This document shows positions 1 through 8,669 of a stretch of DNA of 60,638 nt, piece after piece. How positions within the stretch are numbered: the stretch's first letter is position 1; each line of letters starts with the position of its first letter. The DNA comes from Aureobasidium sp. EXF-3400. Lineage: Eukaryota; Ascomycota; Dothideomycetes; Dothideales; Saccotheciaceae. Below the pieces are notes generated by a model that saw only the letters and a list, made by a program, of their open reading frames with translations, had not been told where the DNA came from and did not search any database. The DNA lies in the NCBI GenBank assembly GCA_024195585.1, contig SWBL01000315.1, forward strand, positions 1 through 60,638. The letters run 5' to 3'. Position numbers and translations under genes: made by a program.

Positions 1-104
1 TTTTTGAAGTTTCCCCACAGATCCTAGCCAATCACGTACTAGAGCGAAGAAAGTAAGAAAAGCCGACGAGCCCTCATCTCCTTTTGTTCTGCTGTTAGAT
101 CTAC

Positions 105-305
105 TAGCTTATTAACCTCTACTTTAATAGTAAAGTATAAGTATAGATATTATTAGAACTAGGGTTAGGCTAGTTACCTTAGCTAAGTATAGTAACGTTA
201 ACTAATAGTTTATAAGGCTCTAGATAATGGATAGAATGTAATACTAAATACCGAATAAATGCGGTAAATGTTAATAACGTAAGAATTTATTAAGTTAGGG
301 TCACT
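105..305. repeat. TA-rich RIP-like relic at left edge
   Basis: This stretch is dominated by TA, TTA and CTA steps and almost lacks CpA and TpG, the same texture as the RIP-mutated retroelement at the right end of the window. No protein similarity can be read in it and no terminal repeat was found. It is probably the eroded tip of a repeat lying mostly outside the window. The flanks (1-104 and 306-370) have more ordinary composition and hold no recognisable gene. Confidence 0.5.
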
Positions 306-370
306 TAGAAAATTGTTTCATGGTTGCTACGGACGCTAAACGACTACCCTAACCACATAAAATTGATCAA

Positions 371-2143
371 TTAAACAAGCAGCATACGCAACTTGTTAAA
401 GTCCGGCTCTCCTAAACCTGTCGCAGCATCCCAACCAGCGATGACCTCCCACCCGGGCTCGAACCAGTCGCCATCGCTGCAACCTCCGCTCTGACTTCCG
501 TCGGCGACGTCACGGAATACACCCTTCGCCTTCCCTGAATAGAGCAATGGGTTTAAGAAACCAAGGACTGGCTTCTTTGCACGAAGGCGAATGTCATTGA
601 TCAGCGCAATCATAGCTGCGAAGACTGGTGCCGAAGCACTTGTTCCGCTGGATCTGCTCGCAAATCCAGACTCGAGAGTCAAGAAGTTGTCGCCCAACAA
701 ACTAACGTCAGGAACACCCCGACCAGTCTCGTTGTACAGGCCTACATGACTTGCATTGAGTGTCTTGATATAACCAGCCACAGCCTTCGTCTGCCAGGAT
801 GGGCGAGCGAAGTAGTTGGAAAAACCACCTGAGGAATATGAGGCAGTTCCACCATATGACGCTGTTGCGCCAACAGTTGTGATCCATGGGCAAGACGAAG
901 GGAAGGTGGGAACAAAGCGATGCTTGCCGTTGGGTCCGATGCATGTACTAGTGGTTCCGGTTCCAGCAGCACCACCATCGCCTGAAGATCCAATCACCGA
1001 GATGCCGCGTGCGGCTGCTTGTGCAAGAAGATCGCAGACCTTCTGAGCGTATGCCAGTGGTACGCTCTGCTCATCATCACTATAGGATATAGAGATGACC
1101 TGTGGAGGAAACCTTTGCTGGAGAACGTACTGCAGAAACTCGAGATAAGGCTCATTGCCAAGATTTGCTGCAGCTACCAGCTTATTGCCAGGTTGTGACA
1201 ACTCAGCCGGGCGACCACCGACAGAGTAGTATGTGATGGGCAATTTACCGGTGAAGACGCTTGCGTAGTCTAGATCGAGGTTTGGTTCTACAGCCAAGTC
1301 ACCACCAGTGAAAGACTTGACACCATTATTGATCGATATGGGAGTGAAAGATGGCGAAGGGTTGATCTTAGCCAGGCCATACTTGGCGAGGAACGACGTC
1401 CAATCGGTGATGTTCGGGTATCGCTCAAGGAAGCCAGCGATTGCAATTTGACTGCCTGAAGTATCGTCTTTGGGAATATAGTTGATGTTATACTTCGACT
1501 TGAGGAGCGGAGGACAGGTGCTTGTACCGTCGGAACAAGTCACGGGTCCTGTAGGGAAATGTTGTCGTGCTTGGAGATGAGGCGTATGATGAGAGCTCTT
1601 CTTGGGTGCGAAAAGATGAACAGTAGGGTAGACGAAGGCGATGTGGCCTAACATCTCGATGGGTAGGCTGTATTTATCCGTTCGCAGTACAGGGCTACTG
1701 TTCTTGTATGTGTAGGAAGTGAAGTTGGCCTTTAGCAGCGAATTAGCCTGACCAACAGTTGTACTAAAGTCGACCCAGTCATGTCCGACAGTCGTGTCGC
1801 TTATGTTGTGCTCATGGAGCCAGGACGTGACTGAATTTAAAGCGATTGTCGTGTCAGGCAAGGTGGCTTGGAGTTCTGCCGCACTCAAATATTTCCCATA
1901 CTGTGTTGAGAGAGGATCGCTGACATGCTCTGCAATGTCGATGTAATTCTTGTGCGAATGAGAAAGAGCGACGCGGAGGTGAAGTATCGCGTCGGCCGGA
2001 GCTTGGTGAGATATATACCAGTCCTCTGGCAGGACGGTGATTTTCTCATGCTGGATGAATGATGCATCGCCGGTGCCAGGTAAAACAAGGCTGTCTGCGT
2101 GTTGCGCAGCCAAAAGTGCTGTAATGAGTAAGATATTTTGCAT
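371..2143 (-). CDS. Secreted sedolisin-type serine peptidase (family S53, tripeptidyl-peptidase-like)
   Basis: A single-exon gene of 590 aa. Residues 1-18 form a hydrophobic signal peptide. A pro-domain of about 180 residues with the pattern of Pro-kumamolisin folds follows (the PLSTQYGKYLS stretch is typical), then the catalytic domain. The sedolisin residues can be seen: Glu and Asp in AVEPNLDLDYA, Asp in SSGDGG, and the nucleophile Ser in SGTSASAP. A C-terminal FRDVADGS segment fits the calcium site. Family members are secreted, autoactivate at acidic pH and release tripeptides or cut endoproteolytically. No frameshift or stop is present, so it looks functional. It is divergent from the A1 peptidase gene at 2864, with about 720 bp between start codons. 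Tripeptidyl- versus endo-activity cannot be decided from sequence. Confidence 0.93.
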   Translation of the reverse strand: MQNILLITALLAAQHADSLVLPGTGDASFIQHEKITVLPEDWYISHQAPADAILHLRVALSHSHKNYIDIAEHVSDPLSTQYGKYLSAAELQATLPDTTIALNSVTSWLHEHNISDTTVGHDWVDFSTTVGQANSLLKANFTSYTYKNSSPVLRTDKYSLPIEMLGHIAFVYPTVHLFAPKKSSHHTPHLQARQHFPTGPVTCSDGTSTCPPLLKSKYNINYIPKDDTSGSQIAIAGFLERYPNITDWTSFLAKYGLAKINPSPSFTPISINNGVKSFTGGDLAVEPNLDLDYASVFTGKLPITYYSVGGRPAELSQPGNKLVAAANLGNEPYLEFLQYVLQQRFPPQVISISYSDDEQSVPLAYAQKVCDLLAQAAARGISVIGSSGDGGAAGTGTTSTCIGPNGKHRFVPTFPSSCPWITTVGATASYGGTASYSSGGFSNYFARPSWQTKAVAGYIKTLNASHVGLYNETGRGVPDVSLLGDNFLTLESGFASRSSGTSASAPVFAAMIALINDIRLRAKKPVLGFLNPLLYSGKAKGVFRDVADGSQSGGCSDGDWFEPGWEVIAGWDAATGLGEPDFNKLRMLLV

Positions 2144-2863
2144 GATGAGATGGTGAGATCAAAGGTTGGGAGATGCCATCTGTCTGATCGGACGACAGGG
2201 CTCGTTATATGTTCTAAGTGCGTGTCAAGCACGCGGAATACCTGTCAGATCACCATCTCCAAAATGTGACATAAAAGATCGTTTGTGGCTTCGAGATCTG
2301 CTATTCACTAGAGCAAAGAGGCTCGATGGACCGGAAACGTTGAAGTTTCAAACGGTGGAAGATTGCAAGACAAGCAAGCAAAAGTCTATTCGAGCTGCAG
2401 AAATCAAGCCCTAAGATCAGCAACGTTCAACCGCCAGAGAGGTCGCCTGCGTTCGTGTCTCAAACAGTATTGAAAATCGACAATGAACTAGTAATGAGGA
2501 ACCATAGAGGGACAAATCGGGCCATTAAGGAACTGTCGGCACAACGGGCAAAAATTTATTTGTGGTGGAACTCAAATAACCCTTGCTGTACGAACGCATC
2601 GTACTTGGCCCTAACCCGTGAATCTGTAAGTTTCCCCTCGATAACGGCAGAAGCTATTGATAGATCAGCGTACGAAGAGGGACACAGGACGTCTAAGCAT
2701 AAATACTATCCCCAATGCTGGTACTCTCTTGAGACCCTCCATCACCGCCTCATATCTCGATCCCATACACGACTTACGTTACCAACCACGTCCCCAACAC
2801 CTTGTCTCATCTGCTGAATACCAATCTTTCGAAAACCCTCAGCCTTCTTTACCAATCTCATCG
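2144..2863. promoter_or_regulatory. Divergent intergenic region between two secreted peptidase genes
   Basis: This 720-bp region separates the start codons of the S53 and A1 peptidase genes, so both promoters should lie here. A TATA-like CATAAATAC sits near 2698-2706, about 160 bp upstream of the A1 start. ORFs crossing it show no family resemblance. The A1 frame is open upstream to 2657, but the extension carries no signal peptide and reads like untranslated leader. Co-regulation of the two genes is inference. Confidence 0.4.
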
Positions 2864-4216
2864 ATGGAGGGTCTTGTACTCATGCTACTCGCCTCTTCGG
2901 CTGCAGCATTGCCTGCCACATCTGCAGCGCCGAGTCAATCGAGCCCACCTGCCATGCCCATTTCCTACAGCTACGGAGGGTATCCTCGCATCGAAGCCGA
3001 GCTACAATGGGGTACGAAGCCGCAGAACCAGATCAAAACTGTCTTCGACACAGGATCAATTGGCTTCTGGACTCTCGGACCGAACTCAACCATCAACGAC
3101 GGCAGTAGCGCACGTTATGTCCAAGGACCATGCAACAAGACGGTCAAAAATTTCTACAACTGGCCAGCCTCAACTACACATTCGAGACTTGAATCCGTAA
3201 AGGGTGGTATCGGATACTCATATGGTGGAAATGGCAAGCTCGTTTCGGGCAATTACCACATCAATGATACTATCAGCTTTGGAAATATGAAGTATCCTGC
3301 TCTCGCCAACCAGCAGGTCAGCCTGGCAAATTACATCCAAGTTGCTCAGCTGGACGACAATTGTGCAATTCCCGAATCGAACTTTGACCACAGCATTCTT
3401 GGTCTTGCACCATTTGGAGTCGGTGGCAGCGGCATCGCCAATATTGGACCTTCATTCCGAAAGAACTTGCGCGATCAAGGCAAAACCAAGTCTTCATCCT
3501 TCAGTATGTGGTTTGACAAGCCATCCGCAGACGTCAAAAACCCTCACTTTGGTACCGCTCTCTTCGGAGCCGTCCCTGACAAGTCGAAGTACTCAGGCGA
3601 TCTTGTTCGTGTAAAGCTCAACCCTCCTCAAGAGGCTTATATCGGATATTATGTCAGCCTTCCCAGCATGTCTGCCAAACAAGCCAACCACCTATCGTCG
3701 AAGACCTCACCTATCGGTATCAGCGACAAGTCTGTAAAGCAATGTCTCCTCGACTCCGGTACTGGCAATGATATGCTCCCTTTCATCGGCAAGGATGTTT
3801 TCAAGGCTTCGGGCCTGATCAACTATCAATCTCCCGAAGGCACAAGCATCGTCGCTTGGAACGGCACTTGCGATAGCATTCCTGTGTCAGCAACACTGGA
3901 TTACACTTTCGCTGGCTCTACTGCAGGCAAGTCAGTCACAATCAAGGTGCCCATCCGAAGCTACGCTGGTGGTCAATACGACGCGCTCGCCGATATACCA
4001 AAGAATGTTTGTGGCTTGAGTGTCGAGTTCGATGAGTATGGATCTTGTGTCTTTGGTGCTCCTTTCTTCACAGCTGTGTTTGCAGCTTTCAACGACGACA
4101 AGAAGCAGATTGCTTTGGCCCAAGGTGGTGTTTCGACTGGCGCTGCGGCTGGAACTCCTGGACTCGGAAGCGTGAGTCTGATCGCTCCAGGGCAAGATAT
4201 TCCTGGTTCTAGTTAG
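2864..4216 (+). CDS. Secreted pepsin-like aspartic peptidase (family A1)
   Basis: The frame is open from 2657, but the ATG at 2864 is chosen because it starts directly with a signal peptide (residues 1-16, MEGLVLMLLASSAAAL). The mature product would bring the total to 450 aa. The two catalytic aspartates lie in VFDTGS (N-lobe) and LLDSGTG (C-lobe). A paired-cysteine pattern typical of fungal A1 enzymes is present, including CGLSVEFDEYGSC near the C-terminus. The last 30 residues are low-complexity Gly/Ala/Ser and could be a linker, but no clear GPI signal is seen. Members are secreted endopeptidases that work at acidic pH. The frame is intact with no intron needed. The neighbouring divergent S53 gene suggests a shared extracellular-protein-degradation role. 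Confidence 0.92.
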   Translation: MEGLVLMLLASSAAALPATSAAPSQSSPPAMPISYSYGGYPRIEAELQWGTKPQNQIKTVFDTGSIGFWTLGPNSTINDGSSARYVQGPCNKTVKNFYNWPASTTHSRLESVKGGIGYSYGGNGKLVSGNYHINDTISFGNMKYPALANQQVSLANYIQVAQLDDNCAIPESNFDHSILGLAPFGVGGSGIANIGPSFRKNLRDQGKTKSSSFSMWFDKPSADVKNPHFGTALFGAVPDKSKYSGDLVRVKLNPPQEAYIGYYVSLPSMSAKQANHLSSKTSPIGISDKSVKQCLLDSGTGNDMLPFIGKDVFKASGLINYQSPEGTSIVAWNGTCDSIPVSATLDYTFAGSTAGKSVTIKVPIRSYAGGQYDALADIPKNVCGLSVEFDEYGSCVFGAPFFTAVFAAFNDDKKQIALAQGGVSTGAAAGTPGLGSVSLIAPGQDIPGSS

Positions 4217-4294
4217 ATATGATATTATGATAAGTCATTTTTCCTCACCTCTCAGCTGTCGCATATGCTTTGCTCATAACATCAAGATTTTTCC

Positions 4295-4888
4295 ATGTTC
4301 TTCATCCAGTTGGCTCGACGCTTAGCCAAGTCTCCCTTCTTGAAGACTCGAGGCTTCCCGATGTTGATCGGCTGGTGCTTCTGCACGATGCTGGGCTATC
4401 ATATCGCAATCTTCAGGCTTGCCAACTATCCCGACGAGATTGGCTTTAGCTCGTCCCGGGCTGTGCTGGCCAGCGCGCTATCCAATCTCGCACAAGCGAC
4501 AGGTCGACCGACCATAGGTTGCTACAGCGACACCCTCGGACGCATCCACAGGGCTGGCATGACGACTCTGCTGGCCGGTAAACTGTCCCTCACAATCTGG
4601 ATCGTGGCCAAGAACAATGCGATTCTGCTGTTGTTCATCGTCACCGAAGGCCTCGTGGCAGGCAACTTCTGGGCCACGTTCGGCCCGTAGGTCACTATAG
4701 TTGTGGTACAGCAGGACGTCGCGGCCGGTATGAATCTCGTTTGGCTGAGCATCGTCCTGCCCTCGACCCTCAGCGAGCGAATCGCCCTCGAGATCTTCAT
4801 ACGCACTGATTCGTACTTGGACACGCAGCTGCGCACGGACTTCACGTATCTGGCCGCTGCTCGCTGCTTGTTCTGTCTGCGGGTCTAA
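4295..4888 (+). pseudogene. C-terminal fragment of a monocarboxylate-type MFS transporter, with an internal stop
   Basis: The translated frame matches only the second half (about TM7-TM12) of fungal monocarboxylate-porter-like MFS proteins. There is a leading loop (KSPFLKTRGF), helices with ATGRPTIGCYSDTLGRI (the loop between TM8 and TM9), and an ending similar to the family C-terminus (SYLDTQL...LAAARCLFCLR). The N-terminal half is absent upstream, where the A1 peptidase gene ends 78 bp before. One in-frame TAG at 4688-4690 interrupts the frame, which resumes without shift to the stop at 4886-4888. A 25-nt GT...AG around this stop is too short to be a fungal intron. This is a truncated, dead copy. 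The stop is compatible with a C-to-T change at CpA. Confidence 0.8.
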
Positions 4889-5293
4889 GTGATCGTACAG
4901 GCCAAGCAGTCCAGAGTCTGTAGCCAAGATCTGTTCAGGTCTCACCAGATATCGGGTTTAGGGTACCCAACAATACACGATTGCCTAAGGCTGATGGTAA
5001 AGTTGGTTAGAACGTTATAGTCCGCGTCTCGATCGGAACCGAGAGACTGTGCGCCAGCTCCGTTGACGACATCTGATCCCTGCGTTGCCACTCACCAACT
5101 GGAAATGCCTTCGTATTGAAAATTGACAGGCTATGCAGAAGTGATTGACAGAGTCCATGAAGATAGCTCGGATTGAAAAACGACTCACGACATTCTCAAG
5201 CCACTGGGCTGGGTACCTGGGCTCATTGCGAGAGTCCAGGCAGAATTGTTTCAGTGGAGCTGATTATGTTAGTGTCCGCGATCTTTCCTTGAA
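4889..5293. other. Intergenic stretch, no gene recognised
   Basis: Short ORFs here show no family motif on either strand. The segment next to 5294 would hold the continuation of the DUF5695 relic, but no convincing continuation could be read, so that gene seems to have been cut off here. Confidence 0.4.
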
Positions 5294-6038
5294 TCACTTG
5301 TGACACACACTCTCCTCCACTGGAGTCGTGATCAACGAAGGCGCTCCGCCAGTCAATCTGTTGGCGATGACACGACCGGCATCGTGAGAAAGAGCAGAAT
5401 CGCTGACGGCGCAACGCTTCCAAGTGCTAATAGCGTCGCAGTACTTCCAGTCATTTGCGAAAGGCAGCGGAATTCTGACAGCACCAAATTGCAGCGCGTC
5501 GTCGCCCACATTGGTCACGTTGAATGTCATGACAATGGAGTCCCAATCTTGACTCCACGTGCGTTCACCTTGATAAAGAGGTTAGATCCCAGAGAGGAAG
5601 TTATATCAGCGCTCGTTAGGACGCCGCCTCGGTCGAGCACGCCATTTCCAGGTGTAATCACTGCAGCCTTGCAGGCCTTGTGGGACGAGACGTCCGTCTA
5701 GGTAGTCGAACCCTGTGTACTGAAGCGTGGTTGAATGTCTCCGAGGGACTACACTCAACAGATTAGCTCATTAACAAAAAGAAGGTAGCGTTCGAACGCA
5801 CATGATTGCCACCTTGGGTTCGTCCAGGAGTTGGGAACAAGAAGTTGAAGTCTGAACCTCCAGCATAATCACCAGTCATGGTAATGAGCCCAGTGGCGAC
5901 ATGAGTTGCGCCATCGAGCGCGAGATTAAAAGCACCAATCGAGATGTTGCTGCAACCCTTGGTGCCAACCCTAAGGGCATTCTGAGCAGCCGCTATGGCA
6001 GCTGCAGCAAGAGTAAATACCGCCAGAGACAACCCCAT
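5294..6038 (-). pseudogene. N-terminal relic of a secreted DUF5695 family protein
   Basis: Exon 1 (6038-5802) starts with a signal peptide (MGLSLAVFTLAAAAIAAAQ) followed by the family N-terminus with FNFLFPTPGRTQGGNH. A GTGCGT...GTAG intron (5801-5749) leads to SLGDIQPRF, matching the HLGDI-like segment of DUF5695 proteins. The frame then meets TAG at 5698-5700, where a Trp is expected (TWTDVS-like context). It continues through a VLDRGG...LTSADIT stretch and breaks by a frameshift between about 5530 and 5580. The rest (MTFNVTNVG...GAVRIPLPF...SHDAGRVIANRLTGGAPSL) is again typical of the family. Full-length members are roughly 850-900 aa and only about 270 remain. TGG to TAG is what a C-to-T change at CpA on the other strand gives. 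The family is an uncharacterised secreted, glycoside-hydrolase-like group. Confidence 0.7.
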
Positions 6039-6311
6039 GTCTGGTTCGGGACGGCGAGTGCTGAGGATGTTTGTAATACTTTTAGCATAGACTTCATTTT
6101 GAGTACGAGCAGTTCTACAAGGAAGGAGATCGTGCGGTTAAAGACCTTGTGAATAAGCCGTTAGGTAACGCAATCATATCGTGTTTCTTGTTGTCTCGTC
6201 AGATTGAGGCAAAATCGAGGATTGTAGATGTCTTATACCAGGAAGAATCACCGTGCTCACTACCCACCGCTTCAATATAGATTCAAATGCAGATTCAAAT
6301 GTAGTAACAAC

Positions 6312-6312
<1 letters not shown>

Positions 6313-6342
<30 letters not shown>
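6313..6342. repeat. (TA)15 microsatellite
   Basis: Fifteen uninterrupted TA dinucleotides lie between the DUF5695 relic and the MFS gene. It is a simple sequence repeat and likely length-polymorphic. Confidence 0.97.
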
Positions 6343-6349
<7 letters not shown>

Positions 6350-6479
6350 CTGAATTTGTACGTATGAGCGAGGTAGCGGTGTTTATCAGTACGTTAGCAA
6401 AGGACAGTGTATACGAGGATGCTAATCATGCGCTCGAGGACGGCAATAAGCGAAGGGATACCATGTCTTCTTCGATAGT

Positions 6480-7910
6480 CTACAATTTCTGCGCAGGGCT
6501 TGCGATTCCGTCTGCAAATGCGACAGCAATCGTTGCTGCTACACCGCTCAACAAGGCTACAGCTCCTTGAATCAAACCACCCCAGAGCGGACCCAATGCA
6601 CAGCCGATCGAGTAAGCTGCTGACCAGAGACCTTGACTTTACGCGATTGCGTTCTCGTGACTGACAGAATCAGGATTCTCGCGAGCGTACTTTGCGACAC
6701 TGTGATCAAGCTGGGCAGAGTAGATTCCAAGTCTTCCCGCAGCAAACAGTCCCATGAGAGCCAGCAGGGCACAAACAAGGACTTTTTGCTGAAGGGTATC
6801 GTGGTCTACAAATCTCAAGCAGATCAGTGGGATGCTACCAAGGAGAAATGTGGTTGTCAAAATGATATGGGCGCCATGACGGTCTGCGCAGCGGCCGATG
6901 TAAGGTGCCAGGAACGTGGGTATGACAAGCGAGATGTAGGTCAATCCCACTCCACGAGTATTGTATCCGAATGTATTCTGAAGGTGTATCGCAAGAGCGC
7001 CGTCGAAGGTGGTGGGAAGGGTAGCGTCCAGAACCGTGATGAGCAGCATCGCGACAAACCACGGTAATCGCCAAAGCAACATGACAGGAGGCAAAGAAGA
7101 TTGGCTTTCCTTGTCTTGTGCGCATACAGTCGACGACGACTCAACATCTTCTCTGCGAGTGTTCGTTCGCTCCTCTGTCGGAGGTGACACCACGCGAGTC
7201 TTTCGTGGCTCAATCATTGTCAATCGCAGAACGGCATCAAGACCGACCAGACCGTAGCACATAGCCCATACAGCATAGTACCCAGCTGCATCAAAGACGA
7301 TACCACTCAGTGTTGTGCCCAGAAAGAGACCACAGCTAACACTGATCCCCACGAAGCCCATGTGCTCCGCCAGGTTGTCTTCATCCACGACGTCGACAGC
7401 CAAAGCAAGGCTGCTAGTCCAGACGATACCAGATGACAGTCCAACGATGATAAGGCCTCCGATCCACAGGCCGAGAGATGTACCGACCATGAGGAGGGCG
7501 AGGCCGACTGCTTGGAAGACAAGTCCAGAGAGCAATAATGGTCTCCGTAGCGATGATCTATCCGACACCAGACCTGCGATTGCTGTAGCCGGTGATTGTC
7601 AATCGCTATCGCACCTAGAAACAATGCATGTCGTACATACGTGCACTGATCACGATGGATATACTATATATCGCCGGGAGCAGACTCGTCCATAGTTGAA
7701 CTGATTGTAGTCTTGTCAGCGGTTGATTCGCGAACGTCGTTTGTTCGAATCGACTCACTGACCTTGATTGCTTTTAACCTTGATGCGGCGCTCGAGCACT
7801 GTCGGTAGGATTGGGGGAAGGACACTGTAAAACAAGATATCCGAGAAGATGGCCAAAGAGCATGTGCAAAGGATAAACACCTTGGAACTGCGTGCATTAG
7901 AGGGTCCCAT
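6480..7910 (-). pseudogene. MFS drug/amine-type transporter with a late premature stop
   Basis: Three exons can be joined: 7910-7763, 7700-7641 and 7582 onward, with 62- and 58-nt introns (GTCAGT...CAG and GTATGT...CAG). The product begins MGPSNARSSKVFILC, has 'LPPILPTVLERR' in TM1 and then the A-motif region PIAGLVSDRS. It resembles fungal members of the vesicular-amine-transporter-like/MDR group of MFS (DHA type). The frame hits TAA at 6639-6641, then continues in the same frame with the expected last helices (SQGLWSAAYSIGCALGPLWGG) to a TAG at 6480-6482. So about 50 residues, the last pair of helices, would be lost. The 29-nt GT...AG around the stop is too short for an intron. CAA to TAA fits C-to-T at CpA. 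It could still make a truncated protein. Confidence 0.75.
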
Positions 7911-8669
7911 GATGAACAGCGCTCGGAAGCGACCAGGCAGCTTGCGACAGGAGGGTGCAGACCCTACTTGGGTCGTTTCGCAAGAAGGTCGCGTCGCTGT
8001 GCGCGCAAGGCCAGGAATCGATGAGAATGCGACCGGGAAGTGACCAACAAGTCGCAGATCTTGGACAGACCGTTGGAAGAAGAGCGGGTTTGGCAAGAGC
8101 TAATCCCATCACGGGCAACGCATACGTACAGATTAGCAAAGCTCGTCTTCGACCGTTTCGACTCTGACTCAAGGATGACAATGCTTGGGCTTTCACCAAG
8201 ATGCATTAATTGTAGAGATGGTCTCCCTTCGGCAACCTTTGGTGAATGCAGAGTGGAAAGATGTGGTGTTAGAGCCGGAAACAACTACGCATCGAGTACA
8301 GATGGCATATGCAGTTCCGTGATGATTTCAGTGAGTGCGGATGTGCCGTTACGGCCGGAGTATCGTCCGTCGCGATTGCTCTTGCTCCAAAAGCCTATTC
8401 CAGACGATCGGCGCCGCCAGCATCATGGTTCTACCAACTTACCAAGCACCTTAAGATTTAGTGATGGCGCTTATTATGCCCTTCTTTGTTTAGACAAAAA
8501 GCCAAGTGCCCCAAGATCCTCCGACACAGGCAACAGCATCCCGCAATTCTCTATAGATAACTTTTCGCAATTCCCATGTTAAGACGGCAATTCGCACCCG
8601 CATGGCCCGAGACAATGGATTAAACACGATCCTACGATCCTTAGTCTTCGAAAACTAATCGCGTCTTAA
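7911..8669. other. Intergenic stretch, no gene recognised
   Basis: Several overlapping ORFs up to 180 codons occur on both strands but have no domain motifs, hydrophobic signal or splice continuity. The upstream part of the truncated NRPS would be expected here and is not recognisable, so it was probably deleted. Confidence 0.4.

Noticed and set aside
4686..4710. A tiny 25-nt intron removing the stop in the MFS fragment; similarly 29 nt at the 6639 stop
   Set aside because: Other introns in the window are 44-82 nt; 25-29 nt is too short for splicing and lacks a branch site.
8040..8582. 180-codon plus-strand ORF upstream of the NRPS
   Set aside because: Composition and sequence show no domain, signal or homologue pattern; it overlaps the leader of the opposite-strand MFS gene.
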